From Onchidella celtica (taxonomy: Eukaryota > Mollusca > Gastropoda > Systellommatophora > Onchidiidae), in contig OZ007583.1 of the NCBI GenBank assembly GCA_963931925.1, positions 16,934,548 to 16,998,547 of the forward strand: a DNA stretch of 64,000 nucleotides. The letters are read 5' to 3'. Positions 24,301 to 36,300 of the stretch are shown here, in pieces. The translations under genes and the position numbers were made by a program. The first letter of the stretch is position 1. The number at the start of each line of letters is the position of its first letter. The notes under the pieces were generated by a model. It saw only the letters and a program-made list of their open reading frames with translations, had not been told where the DNA came from and made no database searches.

Positions 24301-27300
24301 TAAAAGATCTGGGCACAATCTTAGATGCAGAGATGTCAATGTCACCATTTATTAGTCAGCTGTGTAAGAATCTTAATTTCCAGTTACGGAAAATCAGCAG
24401 TATACGGCACTGCCTAACTACTGAAGTAACAAAACAGCTTGTAACATCGCTGTTTCTCTCTAGGCTGGACTATTGTAACATACTGCTAAGTGGTCTTCCA
24501 AAAAGTAAAATCAATAAGCTTCAGTTAATCCAAAATAATGCTGCAAGACTAATAACAAGAAGAAAAAGGATAGATCACATAACACCAATATTTAAGGAGC
24601 TCCACTGGCTACCTATTGAGCAGCGAATAAAATATAAATTGGCTTTATTTTGTTATAAAGGTGTCAACAACATGTCGCCAGAGTATATTTCAGAACTTAT
24701 AGAACTGCATCGCCCTGCAAGAGCATTAAGATCATCTTCTGACAACCTTAGACTAAAAGTACCCGTAGTGAACCTAAAAAGTTTTGGTGAAAGGGCTTTC
24801 AGCCATGTTGGGCCCAGGGTGTGGAATGAGATTCCTTTAGATGTCCGCAGTTCGCAAGTATTGTCACAGTTTAAAAGGATGTTAAAATGTCATTTGTATG
24901 AGAGTTTCTAGTCTATGTAAAAGCTATCTATTATTATTATTATTATGTGTGTATCAATGTGGGTTGTGTGTGTGAGTTTACCCATGTATTTTTTGACATG
25001 TTTCTGTAAAGCGCATAGAGCATTTTTGTAATGGATATGCGCTATATAAATGCCATCCATTATTATTATTATTATTAAAATTAAATTGATTTGTGCTGGC
25101 ATTTCAGCAGCTTTCTAGCTTGTAAGCTGAAGTGAAGACATGTACTTGTATTTTGTACATGCATATCTTTTTTCAGATGCGAGCTTAAAAATTTTAATCA
25201 TGTCAGCTTACATACCATAGCTACTCTGTAAACACTATTCATTTTAGTTAGACAACCATCCCAGTATGTTGGAGAATAGTGATAGGCATGATGGTTGATG
25301 GGCAGTGGTCCAAAGTCAGGGAGTCAGTGTGCTATTGCTATTCATGTATTTACTCATTAAAAAAAAAATGTTTGGAAATGGGTGCGTGTATGTCAGTAGA
25401 TAAACAATACATGGCTCCACTATTGCAGCTACATGAGCAATGCTGTCTTCTAGCTTGTGAAGTATCAACACTTAACTCTTTCCCAACGGTACAATGCACG
25501 CTTCCCTAGCGACAGCTGGCACAACGCAGCCTGCTTTTTGACGTTGTAAAGGCATTCTTTGACCACTGTATTGGAAAGTAACATCCTTTGATGTTGAACC
25601 TTAAAACTAGAATTCTTGGTAAAGTTTCCTTTGTCTTAGCATGTTCAGCGATACCACATGTGCGATAAGTGTGTAGTTTGGACAGCTGTTGTGTAGTCAG
25701 GCGATCTTTGCTTACAAATGTACAGTACAGTAGGAGGTGTAAACCCAGGCGGTGCTCCGTCCAGACATGGAATGCTGGCCCGTAGGGAAAGAGTTAACAA
25801 GGCCATGCCAAGTTTGCAAATGGAGTAAGAATGCATTAAACAGGAAAATTATATTGCACGATTATACAAATAAGTGCATTTGAAAAGCAAAATCTGGTGG
25901 GAAGATATCTTGTTTGGTTTGGTCGCCACTGGATGGGTTTGAGAAAAAGGGAAGTCTCTGTCTCACTGGTTCAGGGCAAGAAGTGATTATGTCCATTTGG
26001 CACAAGTAGGAGATAGTAAAGAATCACTTCTTACACTGAAAAATCTGTAACATTCTAGTTTACTGTAAACAATTTCATCCTACAATCAGTTAAAGCCCAC
26101 CATAAAAAGAAGAAACTTAGGCAAATATCATCACCTGGGCTTAAGGTCCATATCTGTAAATTTTATAACATAATATATATAATATATACCTGTTATGACC
26201 CAGATTGAAGGTGAGCAAATAATGACCTTACAGTGACAGGTTAATTTAGTTTGGTCATGGCACATTTGTATTCAGGATTGCAAAATGCCACATCATTTTC
26301 TCTATGGGAGGGTTCACATATTATTATGTAATCACATAAGGGGGGGGGGGGGTCTCTTGAATGATGACATGGGGGAGGGTGGGGTGTTGAGTCCAAAGAT
26401 GATGTCATCAATGTGGTTTGGTAAAATTGAAAAAGAAGAACAAATATATAGATCAAATTCATATTTGAATCAGCCTGTCAGGGACATCTTGTAAAGCGCT
26501 TAGAGCATTAGTGGATATTAAGCACTATATAAAAGCTCTTATTGATTTTATTTTATTTATGATCTGTTAGTTTGAATTAAAATAAATAGCAAACAGCACT
26601 ATACAGGTATTTTTAGTTCCTTGTCAAGTTATGATTATGTCATCAAACGGGGGGGGGGGGGGGGGGGGGGGGGTCAAAATTAGTCAATTTTTGATGACAT
26701 AATGTCCCTATGCTGCATTTGTTGGTGATTTTTGTTTGTTTGTTTGTTAATTTTTGTTTTTGGACAGAGACAGCTAAGTTTCACCACGGGACAGGCAAAA
26801 GACATTTTCTGCTCTGTCATTTGAAAGTTTTGATGTTCTTAGCCAGAAACAGAAAAATATATCAGCCTGTAATTCATGTGTGCTAAATACATGTACTAAG
26901 TTTATTAGCAAATTTTTACCAAAAGTGGAAATTGGTTGCATCTGCAGAAATCAGTGAAACTTGACAATTAAATTTATACTACTTGGGCATTCGAGTCGTC
27001 TGCATTATCTCATTTCAGATCCATGACAAGTCTACAGAGTGGTCAGTCTCGTAAACGGAAACAAGATATGCCTCCTCCATCAATAAACACTTTACCTGTT
27101 TCACAAGGGAGTTCAAATCCATCAACCAGCCAGATACCTGGGCAGACTGTCACCAGTCAACAGAATTCAGTAAACATGATCAGATCAACAACAGGCGGTG
27201 ACAGAGGTCGCCAGACCACAACGACTGGTCGTAGTACCGTAAATTTGAAAGTGCCCATTGAATCTGTAGCACATATGCGACATGATTTGTCCAAAGCGTT

Positions 27301-30300
27301 TATTAGAGACATTGCAATGAAAATGCAAAATGAAGGACGAGCAATTACTTCCACCACATTGTTTGAAGAATGTGAAAATGCTCATGAGGACGGACCTATG
27401 TATCAACAACCTCATTGGCAAGGCCATCAGCTCTCAAGCAGCCACCATAACAGTGAACAACTCGAGAATGCAACTGCTTCTTTACCATCAAATTCTCATG
27501 TGACAGAATCTAGTAACAGGGGATATAGCAATACAGGACATGGCTCAAGAAGTAATAGTAGTCAGGGCAGTTTTAGTTCGCCCACAAGAAGTTCTTCAGC
27601 ACAAGCAAATTGGCAGAGTGGTGGAGCTGAAGATTGTGTAGATGGAGGGCTTCCGGGAATGGAAGATTGCATAGATGGAGAGCTCCCGGGAATGACTGGA
27701 ATGTTCAGTGGACATCGGAGTACGAGCTCTTCTTTCATCCCTGAGGAAGCCCGTGGAAGGCCTGTGGCTGCAGCTTTGACAACAAGCCAGCCTTTACGGA
27801 CTAATAATTCGAGAGAAACTGGAATTTCCGACAGCTTAAGAGAATCAAACAACTTGTCACAGCTTAGTCCTGTATCAGGTGCCACACGAAAGGCACAAGA
27901 TACACGCCAGTCTTCAGGTGTGTCTGGATCTAGTGAGCGAACATATGTGAAGAATGAGTCTTCTGCAAATAATGCGACTGAGGGAGCAGAAGCACTTCAA
28001 ATGGATGGATATTTGTTGGACGAATTGAGTGGTAGTACATTATTATCTGAACAAGCAAGAAATACAGAAGTCAAGCTTCAAGAGAGTTCTGGCCCTAAAA
28101 CTACAGTAACCGATCTCCAGCAATATCTGAAAAGAGGTCTCTTTCTGGTTCAGAAGGAGCACGAGCTCCTGAAGGTGTCTAGACAGTGTAGCAAATGTCA
28201 TATCAACCCCCGTGATATAACTTTTCTTCCATGTGGACATTTTACCACATGTCGTGAATGTGCAGGCCCCATTTATATATGTCCTGTTTGCAACAAAAAT
28301 GTTTTGGCCACAGTAGATACATTTTTATCATAGACAGGGGAATGACTCCAAGGGTAATAGTAGACAGGGCAGTTTTAGTTCGCCCACAAGAAGTTCTTCA
28401 GCTCAAGCAAATTGGCTGAGTGGTGGAGCTGAAGATTGTGTAGATGGAAGGCTTCCATATCTCCTCCATGTTTTTGGTCTCAATTTGTTCCCTGGTTAGC
28501 ATAAATGATAAATACTGGGTTGAATAAATTAATCAGAACCAGTTTCGCTGAAAATGAACTAAACAACTCTGTAGATATACATGTAGTGGCTGCATGTAAG
28601 TGGTCAATGGACAGTGCGCACGCAGGGGATGTGATAGGCTAAATTACATTTCCCCTTTCGTGAGATTTGCGCTGTTGGCATTAGGTCACCCATCACACAT
28701 GTGCGTGATGTGATGCAACGGGCTAGCCCTATCACTATTAGCACCAGTACTCGCAGTATAACCTTGTTTAGAGAAGGGGCACTGCAATAGGCCTATACAC
28801 ATTATTTTCTATATGAAAATCCATTCCTATACACTCAACAAACATCTAACAGACTATGCTAACATGATTCATTCGTTACCATAGGCCGGTGTGAAGGTAT
28901 TGTAGTTCACAATGTCAGTTTTGTGTGATCTTAATGGAATTGAACATACGAAAACAAGGGTAACAAATTTTAAAAATCATAAACAAACAAGCGCATAACT
29001 GAGCTGCTCCTAAAAGCCTGTGAGTGAAAGAAATATTCTATAAATGTATTACATTACAGGGATTATGATTTTTTTCAAAGCTGTTTAATGCAGTGGAGAT
29101 GTTTGAATTCTAACTTGATTTCCTGTTGTTTTTTATTTTCTTGAAATGTTTTAAATTGTAAACAGGAGGTCAAATTTTTCCTTGTTTTGTGTTTCTTCAA
29201 ATGTTTTTTTAGTTTACTTACTAGCAGCTGAGGCATTTTTGTGATTGGCACATGACTGGCAACACAGCTCATCATTCCCATAACAGCCTAGTGGTATGTC
29301 CAAGTCAGTCACACATTCATAACTGTGATCTCCATATTCACAATCTGAAGTGAACAAATAACAGCATGAGTATTACTAAGTATTAATTTATAATTAATAA
29401 ATTAATATAAGCACTTTGAGAAGTGTCCTGAGGATAAATGTGGGTGTTGATCTTATCCAAATTTTATGACAGTCATTTACAGCGAAAAATGCATAAGAAA
29501 AGGAAATTAAACGGAGGATCACAGAAGCCTTGAACTTGGATGGTAAAGAACAGGTAAGCAGAATACTGTACTTAACTCAGTGTTATGAAAGAGGAGAAAT
29601 TTTTATGCAAGAGATTTGACATCTGAACTCCCTGCAGTGGAAAATGTAGCAAGTTCCCAAATGATTCAATGATCATAATGATAATTCATGATTGTGTTTC
29701 AAATAAATTCAAAGTTTCATGTAGTGACAGTTATTTCCAGAATTTGTCAAGGAGTTTCTAAAGAAAATTTTGTTAAAAGTGGGAATGTAGCTATAACATC
29801 AGTTGTGTTGGATTTTGTGCATAATTGTGTCTCATTTACTGCAAGTTTTGTCTCTCTTTAGTTCATTTCATATTTTTCAATCATTGCCCACTTTGCCTGG
29901 TCGAGCATCTATAATTTATGGTTCTTTTGTATTTTCAGTTAAAATACTGCTTTTACTTCCTCCTTTGATCAGTTGTCTGCTTTCATTTTTTATAAGAATT
30001 TAGTTCTGCCTGTCCTGGTCATCATCAGTAGAGACTCAACAAGACAATACATCATGTATTTAATCACCTTTATTTTGAGGGCTGTTTGGTGTGGTTTTTT
30101 TTGCAATAAACTTCATTTCAGTTGCACTCCATCATCATTTTGTTGTTCTGAATAATTATTGTTTATTGATGATTTGGAATCATTCTGTGATCTTGAAAAT
30201 ATGATTTGCTTTCAAAGACACGTAACTAGTTCAATTCAATCTGATTCTCAAACTTGTTTTATTGTTGATTAGAAAACTGGAAAGGGCATAAATGGAATTT

Positions 30301-33300
30301 ACATTTTATTTATCATTTCTATGCTGTTAATGAATTTTTTTTTTTTTTGTTTGTTCACATATTCCCTCATCTTCATGAGCTTAAGATTATTATCTGGATC
30401 TACATATTAGTATTAATTATCTCCTTTGTTAGCTTGTACACATTATCACCATACTCCTCCCTCCTTCCTAGGACCGGATTATGATTTTGTAGACCTCTGG
30501 GCTACAGATACTGTGAAGGCTCCAGTAATAATTCATAAAAGCATGAGTTTGGGATTCTTGAAATCAGCTTACTCAATTTCTACAACACAATGTCACATAA
30601 AAAAATACAAAAAATTGAATATTGTATATATATACCAAACTATTCATAAAAATAATACTTTTTATTTTAGGGAGAACGACCTGCAATAAAAATTTAAATA
30701 AGGTTTTGATATTTAAAAGCCCCTCAGCTGGCTGAGGTCACTGAGCTACAGCCCATAACGCCCATTCGTTAATCTGCCACTGCCCTATCCATAAAACATG
30801 TATATGTATATGGGCATTATCTTGCCCAGAGGTACTCACCAATATTTGAATCATTCAGGAGTTCGGCACAGGATTCACAGCATGTTTGGTTGTTCAGGTA
30901 GCAGTCATAGGGATATTTCATTTGTTCATCTTGGCACCAGTCTTCTCTATCCCCAAACTCACAATCTGACAAGAGACAGCATTAGCAAAGGGGATTTACC
31001 TGTGCTTCACTAGAAGTTAATATGGCCTGTAACACATGTTCTGCTACTGGCTATTTGTAAGCAAAGAAATGCAATTCGTTAAACACCGGTGGCCACAATG
31101 TGCCCAGCTGCTCTGTTACTGAAAAAGACTGCATAACCCCACTTGGAATACCTTCACTTTTTAGCATCCTTTTATAGAATCAACTCTTTTAAGTTTTTAT
31201 AGATAGTGGTTTCTTTTGGTCACCTCTAAATCATAAGTAAGCTTAGACAATGAAGAAAGCAGGGTGCAATTCGAAATATTTGCTTGCATCCTCGTATAGT
31301 AATTTTTTACATTTTTTTTTTCTTCATGCAAGCACGGTCTTTCTCGATGGAAGGGCAGCATAATTGTGTATAATATAATATTTATAAGATTGACAAAGTA
31401 TGTGTCATGTATACTGCTCAGAACCCTTCCCTTCCATGTGCTCTTTTCGTGTGCTGAGAGCAACAGCCCCCCCCCCCTTTCCAAGCGCACGTAGCTTAAT
31501 TACTTTATGTATAGCCACTAATGTCCCGTCCATTTGCTGTGAGTGTGAGCACTTACCTGGAACAGCTTTGCTAATGCCTGGACACGCCACACAACATTTC
31601 TTTCTGTAGAAATCATCGTAGCAAGACCATGGACGAAGTCTGACAATTTCTTCACAGGTCATGCCATCATGTACAATTCCAGGCTGGTCACCTTGCGGGC
31701 ATGTATCTGGACGGATGCGAATTGAAGAAAAAATGTTTACACTGTAAATAAAGTATTAGTCCATGTAGAGGATATTTATGCTGAAGCGAATTATACAGGA
31801 ATGTAAATTTGCCCATTTCACCCCCCCCCCCCAAAATAAGAATAATAAATGAATCAAATGACGCCTTTTTAATTGACTAATGTCTGTTTGCGTACATTGT
31901 CTTTTTGTGTGTGTGTGTGTGTGGTTGTTGATCATTAAATTATTATCGTCCAGGCAATTTCACTTTAGTGCCTTTTTCATGTGTTTTTTCTCTATGTCTC
32001 CGTGAGCAGTGGTTGTCTATAAAATTAATAATACATAACATGTACATGTATAATTATATTATATTTCACTAATCATACTTTTCAAAGCTAATACAGTAAT
32101 GATGCAGTCAAGCAATACGTCTCGCTTCACATTCTAACGCAAAATGTCAGGAGATAAGCTCATAATGTGTCAAAGAAGCTGTCTTGGGAAGTTAAATACC
32201 AGCCGCTTTTTTTTCGGTAATACATGTACATCTTCGTACCTGACTGTTTTGATTATAATTATGTATAACCAACATAGTCTTACCCTCACTCCACCCACCC
32301 CCCCCCCCCCAAAAAACCAGGTTATTGTTCCCAGTGAAAGTACATGACTGGGAATTCAACAGACAAACATGATGAGCATGCAGCAGATGGTATCCACAGT
32401 ACACACATTCATAATTATATTATCTAGTCACTGCATGCGTACAAACATATACACAATCATACACTTACCCAAGGCCTGAGGTGCTCCTTCGACCTTAATG
32501 CACTGGCCCTTGCTGCAAATCTGAAGAAACATTCATGGTTTGGAATAACATTGAGAATTTACTCAGGAATAATTACAGTAAACAATTTTTTTAAAATCTT
32601 AATTACTGACTGAAAGAGGAATTTAGATATTACGCAATATACTGACGGACGCCTCCAGGTAAGGCCAGAGATAGAAATGTCTAAAATACATTTGAAAGAG
32701 CTAAATAAGAACTGTCTCATGATTGTCCTGAAAAAAACCAAACAACTGGAGAGTAAGGTTGGGAGGAGAAATACCCAGACAATGCTGGATACCTCATCTA
32801 GTAATTACTAATTAGTCATAAAGCCTTCATAACAATTTCTCACATTTGAATGAAAATTATGCCACGGCGACCTAAAGATGATCAGCAGTAAGAACTGTGT
32901 AGTAATGCTAAGATAATATTAAAACTAATAGTGTTGGAAAGTTTTTCTCTTATTAATGTAGATATAGATCTAGATCTACCGGTACTGTTCCTTTCAAACA
33001 CTGACATACCACAGTGTCACAGATTGGCCTACTGAGACGTTTATATATATATCCACAACGGAGTATATTCCACATAGTTTCCGGTTTCCTCCTATCCCAG
33101 TCAGAAAGTTATCATTATTTCTTCTTTTTAGATCCGACAATCGTGGTCAGCACACATACTTATCTGCGCACATCAAATAATTAGACTTTAAAAAAAACAA
33201 AAAAAAACTGAGGGTTCAAATCTGGCAGACATTCTGGAAAAAAAGTAAGTAGGACAGCTGAGACTTTACTCACCATAGAATCCCCACACAAGAATCCATC

Positions 33301-36300
33301 AGAAGCAATGTGACTGACACACTGAGAAGCATTGTGGGTTTCCGAGCACCACAGTGACGTGCACAAGTGATGGTAGTCATCACTGGTAGTGTAAAAATCC
33401 TTCAGGTCCCCATAGGGAAAGAATGGAAAAAGAATTGTATACACTGTTTTCATGAAACAATATATTTATATTTTTTAATGACTGTAGACGCTGACAATCA
33501 CTTGTATTTTATTGACTCTTAATCAAGAGGATGTTACCTCCAACGTTTTAAGGTTGTCATATCTAAGCAGCGAATTAGAAATTGATGCCGAGAACTCAGA
33601 GAAAAACACAATACCTAGAAACATATTATGTAATTATGGTTTTCATCTAAAATCCATATAAAAATAAATAATTTGCGTTGGACTGATGAAACTGTGAGTA
33701 TAAATTTGTATTATTATGCTCAGCGAGGACAATCTTCGAAATTGAGCCGTACCTTTTCCAAGCTGTGTTTTATCGCCAAAAATTCCCAGCTTTTCTTGTC
33801 TGAATGTCTATGTTTTGTCAAAATATTTCATGTTCAATTTAGGGTGTACATGATTCTCTTACAAGGGTCGGCCAGTTCTATACGTGTATAATTTTTATGA
33901 AGATGGACGCCAGGAGTTTTTCCGCTGTCGTGGGTGACAGAGAAACAAAATTCCCAGGATTGACAGAGTTAATCTCAGAGTAAAGTTTTGGTAAAGAAAA
34001 ATCAGAACTGGTGTGACATCACTGAAATGGTTGTTCATGTACTAGAAAGTGTTCCAAATGGTGGGGACGTTCGTTCCCCAGGGGATTTCTTGAATAAATC
34101 TATTTTTGTATTCTTTTGTTATTTATGCAGACGGAGGTTTTAACTTTTTGAGAAAGTGATGTTCAGTAAAAAATTTATTTGAACTTTTTTTTTTTTTTTT
34201 TAACGAATTTACCACTTTTATCCTCCACAGAAGATCAACAATGGTAATTTTATTTCATGAGTCAAGTGATTAATCATTTTATCCACATTACATTTCTACA
34301 AAGCTCTTACCCTGCAGAAATAAGCGTCATCCCCAAACAGAAACTGACACTGTTTGTCTGCATTCAGCAATGTTCCAAGTTGAGGTGCCACTGTTTTTTC
34401 CGCCCTTGTACCTCTAAGACAGTTAGCATTGTCCCTGGGGAAGGAATACAAATTTTAATACGGTGTTCTTCAGTTGACCCTGTCCAAGAGTAAAACTGAA
34501 AGAAAACATTGACCTCTCTGAAAGATGCAACTGAGAACAGCAAATCTAAAGAGCATGATTACTTATGAACTCCCATCTTACTCCCGATTGCGATAAGATG
34601 GTTCGTCGAATAATCGAATGACCAACTCCCCAGGGCGTGGCTCGCTGACGAAACGTCTTATCTCGATAGGACAGCTCGACATGGAACAGAATTAACCAAA
34701 GTTGGGATAGGACAGTACAGTCATTTTCATTTTTACAAAAACTAAAATGAATTTCGATAAAATCCTTCATACGACATAGATCTTGGTGTTTAGATCAAAG
34801 CTGTGCAAAATCCCAGAAATGCTATTTTAGCGATAAGACATTAATGTTGGCTTATGTAAAAGATACGACCGAGGAGGTAAACATTACACTGTCATTGCCC
34901 GCGGAGAAAGATCACAGCTACGACATCAAAACTGATGATCTTGCCTTTGTGGGAGAAGGCGTGCATCATCGTTGGCATCACCCACAGCAACGGCATCCTC
35001 ATAAAACAACCATTACATTAAAAAATTATAATAATAAAAGAAGTAAAACTGGGAGCTTAGCTAATTACGAGGAGGTACAATAGAGTCCACAATTCAAAGT
35101 CGTTGGGGATATGGATTATACTTCGATTTGCCAGAGTTCGAATTACCTCTGAGCAGGTAAATAACCACTGTTGTGGACTAAATTAAATGAGTCCGCTGTG
35201 AATATTAATAAAATAGATTTGCATGTGATTATTGATAAGCGATGTGAGTATCGGGTGAGGAAACGTGCGTAATTGAGAACTAGGAATGGCAATGTGAAAA
35301 TGTTCTCTCAATAAACGAATAAATTGATGCAAAGAAGCCGCCTGAGAATGTGTCCGCTGAATGTCATCTGAGAATAGAGAGTGTGAAGTGTGACACATGA
35401 ATACACTCCTATGTAAAGTCCACTCATGTTGATTTTAAATGGCACGGGTAGGCCTACCTGTCCAGCGAGGCTAGGTCTTCCCTGATCGCCTCTGCCGAGC
35501 ACGGGGAAAAGTACCATCTGTTGGTAGAGTTGACTTCTGGACGAACTGACATGATGAAGCCATCGTTCTCGTTGCAAGAGTTGTTCTCTCCATCATGATC
35601 ACACCCCAAACTAGTGGTGAAAACAAAAACTGAAGCAAATTAAAGTTGGTTCATGTTGAAAGAACTTTCAGAATTGTCTGTCTTCGTTAGCCACCACACC
35701 ACAGGTCGAAATAATATAGGCATATGCTTTACTCGTTTGTTACAAAATTAAGCTTTTCAAGAGAGGTTTTCATTAATAATGGAAGGGTGACGCCCCTGTG
35801 GGTACACCTATGTATGAAAGTCGAGTGAGTGCACGGAGGAACGGAAGGGTGAGTGAAAGCGTGAAAAGTTAAAGTTGATGCACTTGAAAAACACGGACGG
35901 CACTGGCAGTGAACGGGGAGAATGAGGAAAGTCAACGACACGTAGGGGGACTGGAGGGAATTCTGGTTGTACACCTTGAAGGGGACAGGTCGTCTCGAGT
36001 GGTGAATGCTGACGACAGTGTAGGTCGTCTCGAGTGGTGAATGCTGGCGACAGTGTAGATCGTCCCAGTTGTGGTGTTTCCGACGACAGTGTCAGTCGTC
36101 TCGAGTGGTGAATGCTGGCGACAGTGTAGATCGTTCCAGTGATGGTGTTTCCGACGACAGTGTAGGTCGTCTCGAGTGGTGAATGCTGGCGATGGTGTAG
36201 ATCGTCCCAGTTGCGGTGTTTCCGACGACAGTGTCAGTCGTCTCGAGTGGTGAATGCTGACGACAGTGTAGATCGTCCCAGTTGCGGTGTTTCCGACGAC

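Noticed and set aside
27023..28333. Calling the RING gene a BIRC/IAP family member by symbol
   Set aside because: The RING fits, but no BIR domain is seen in the window, so a family symbol would overstate the evidence.
32144..32404. Frames around a poly-C tract on both strands
   Set aside because: Short, proline/glycine runs come from the homopolymer, and no exon signals match the protease phases.
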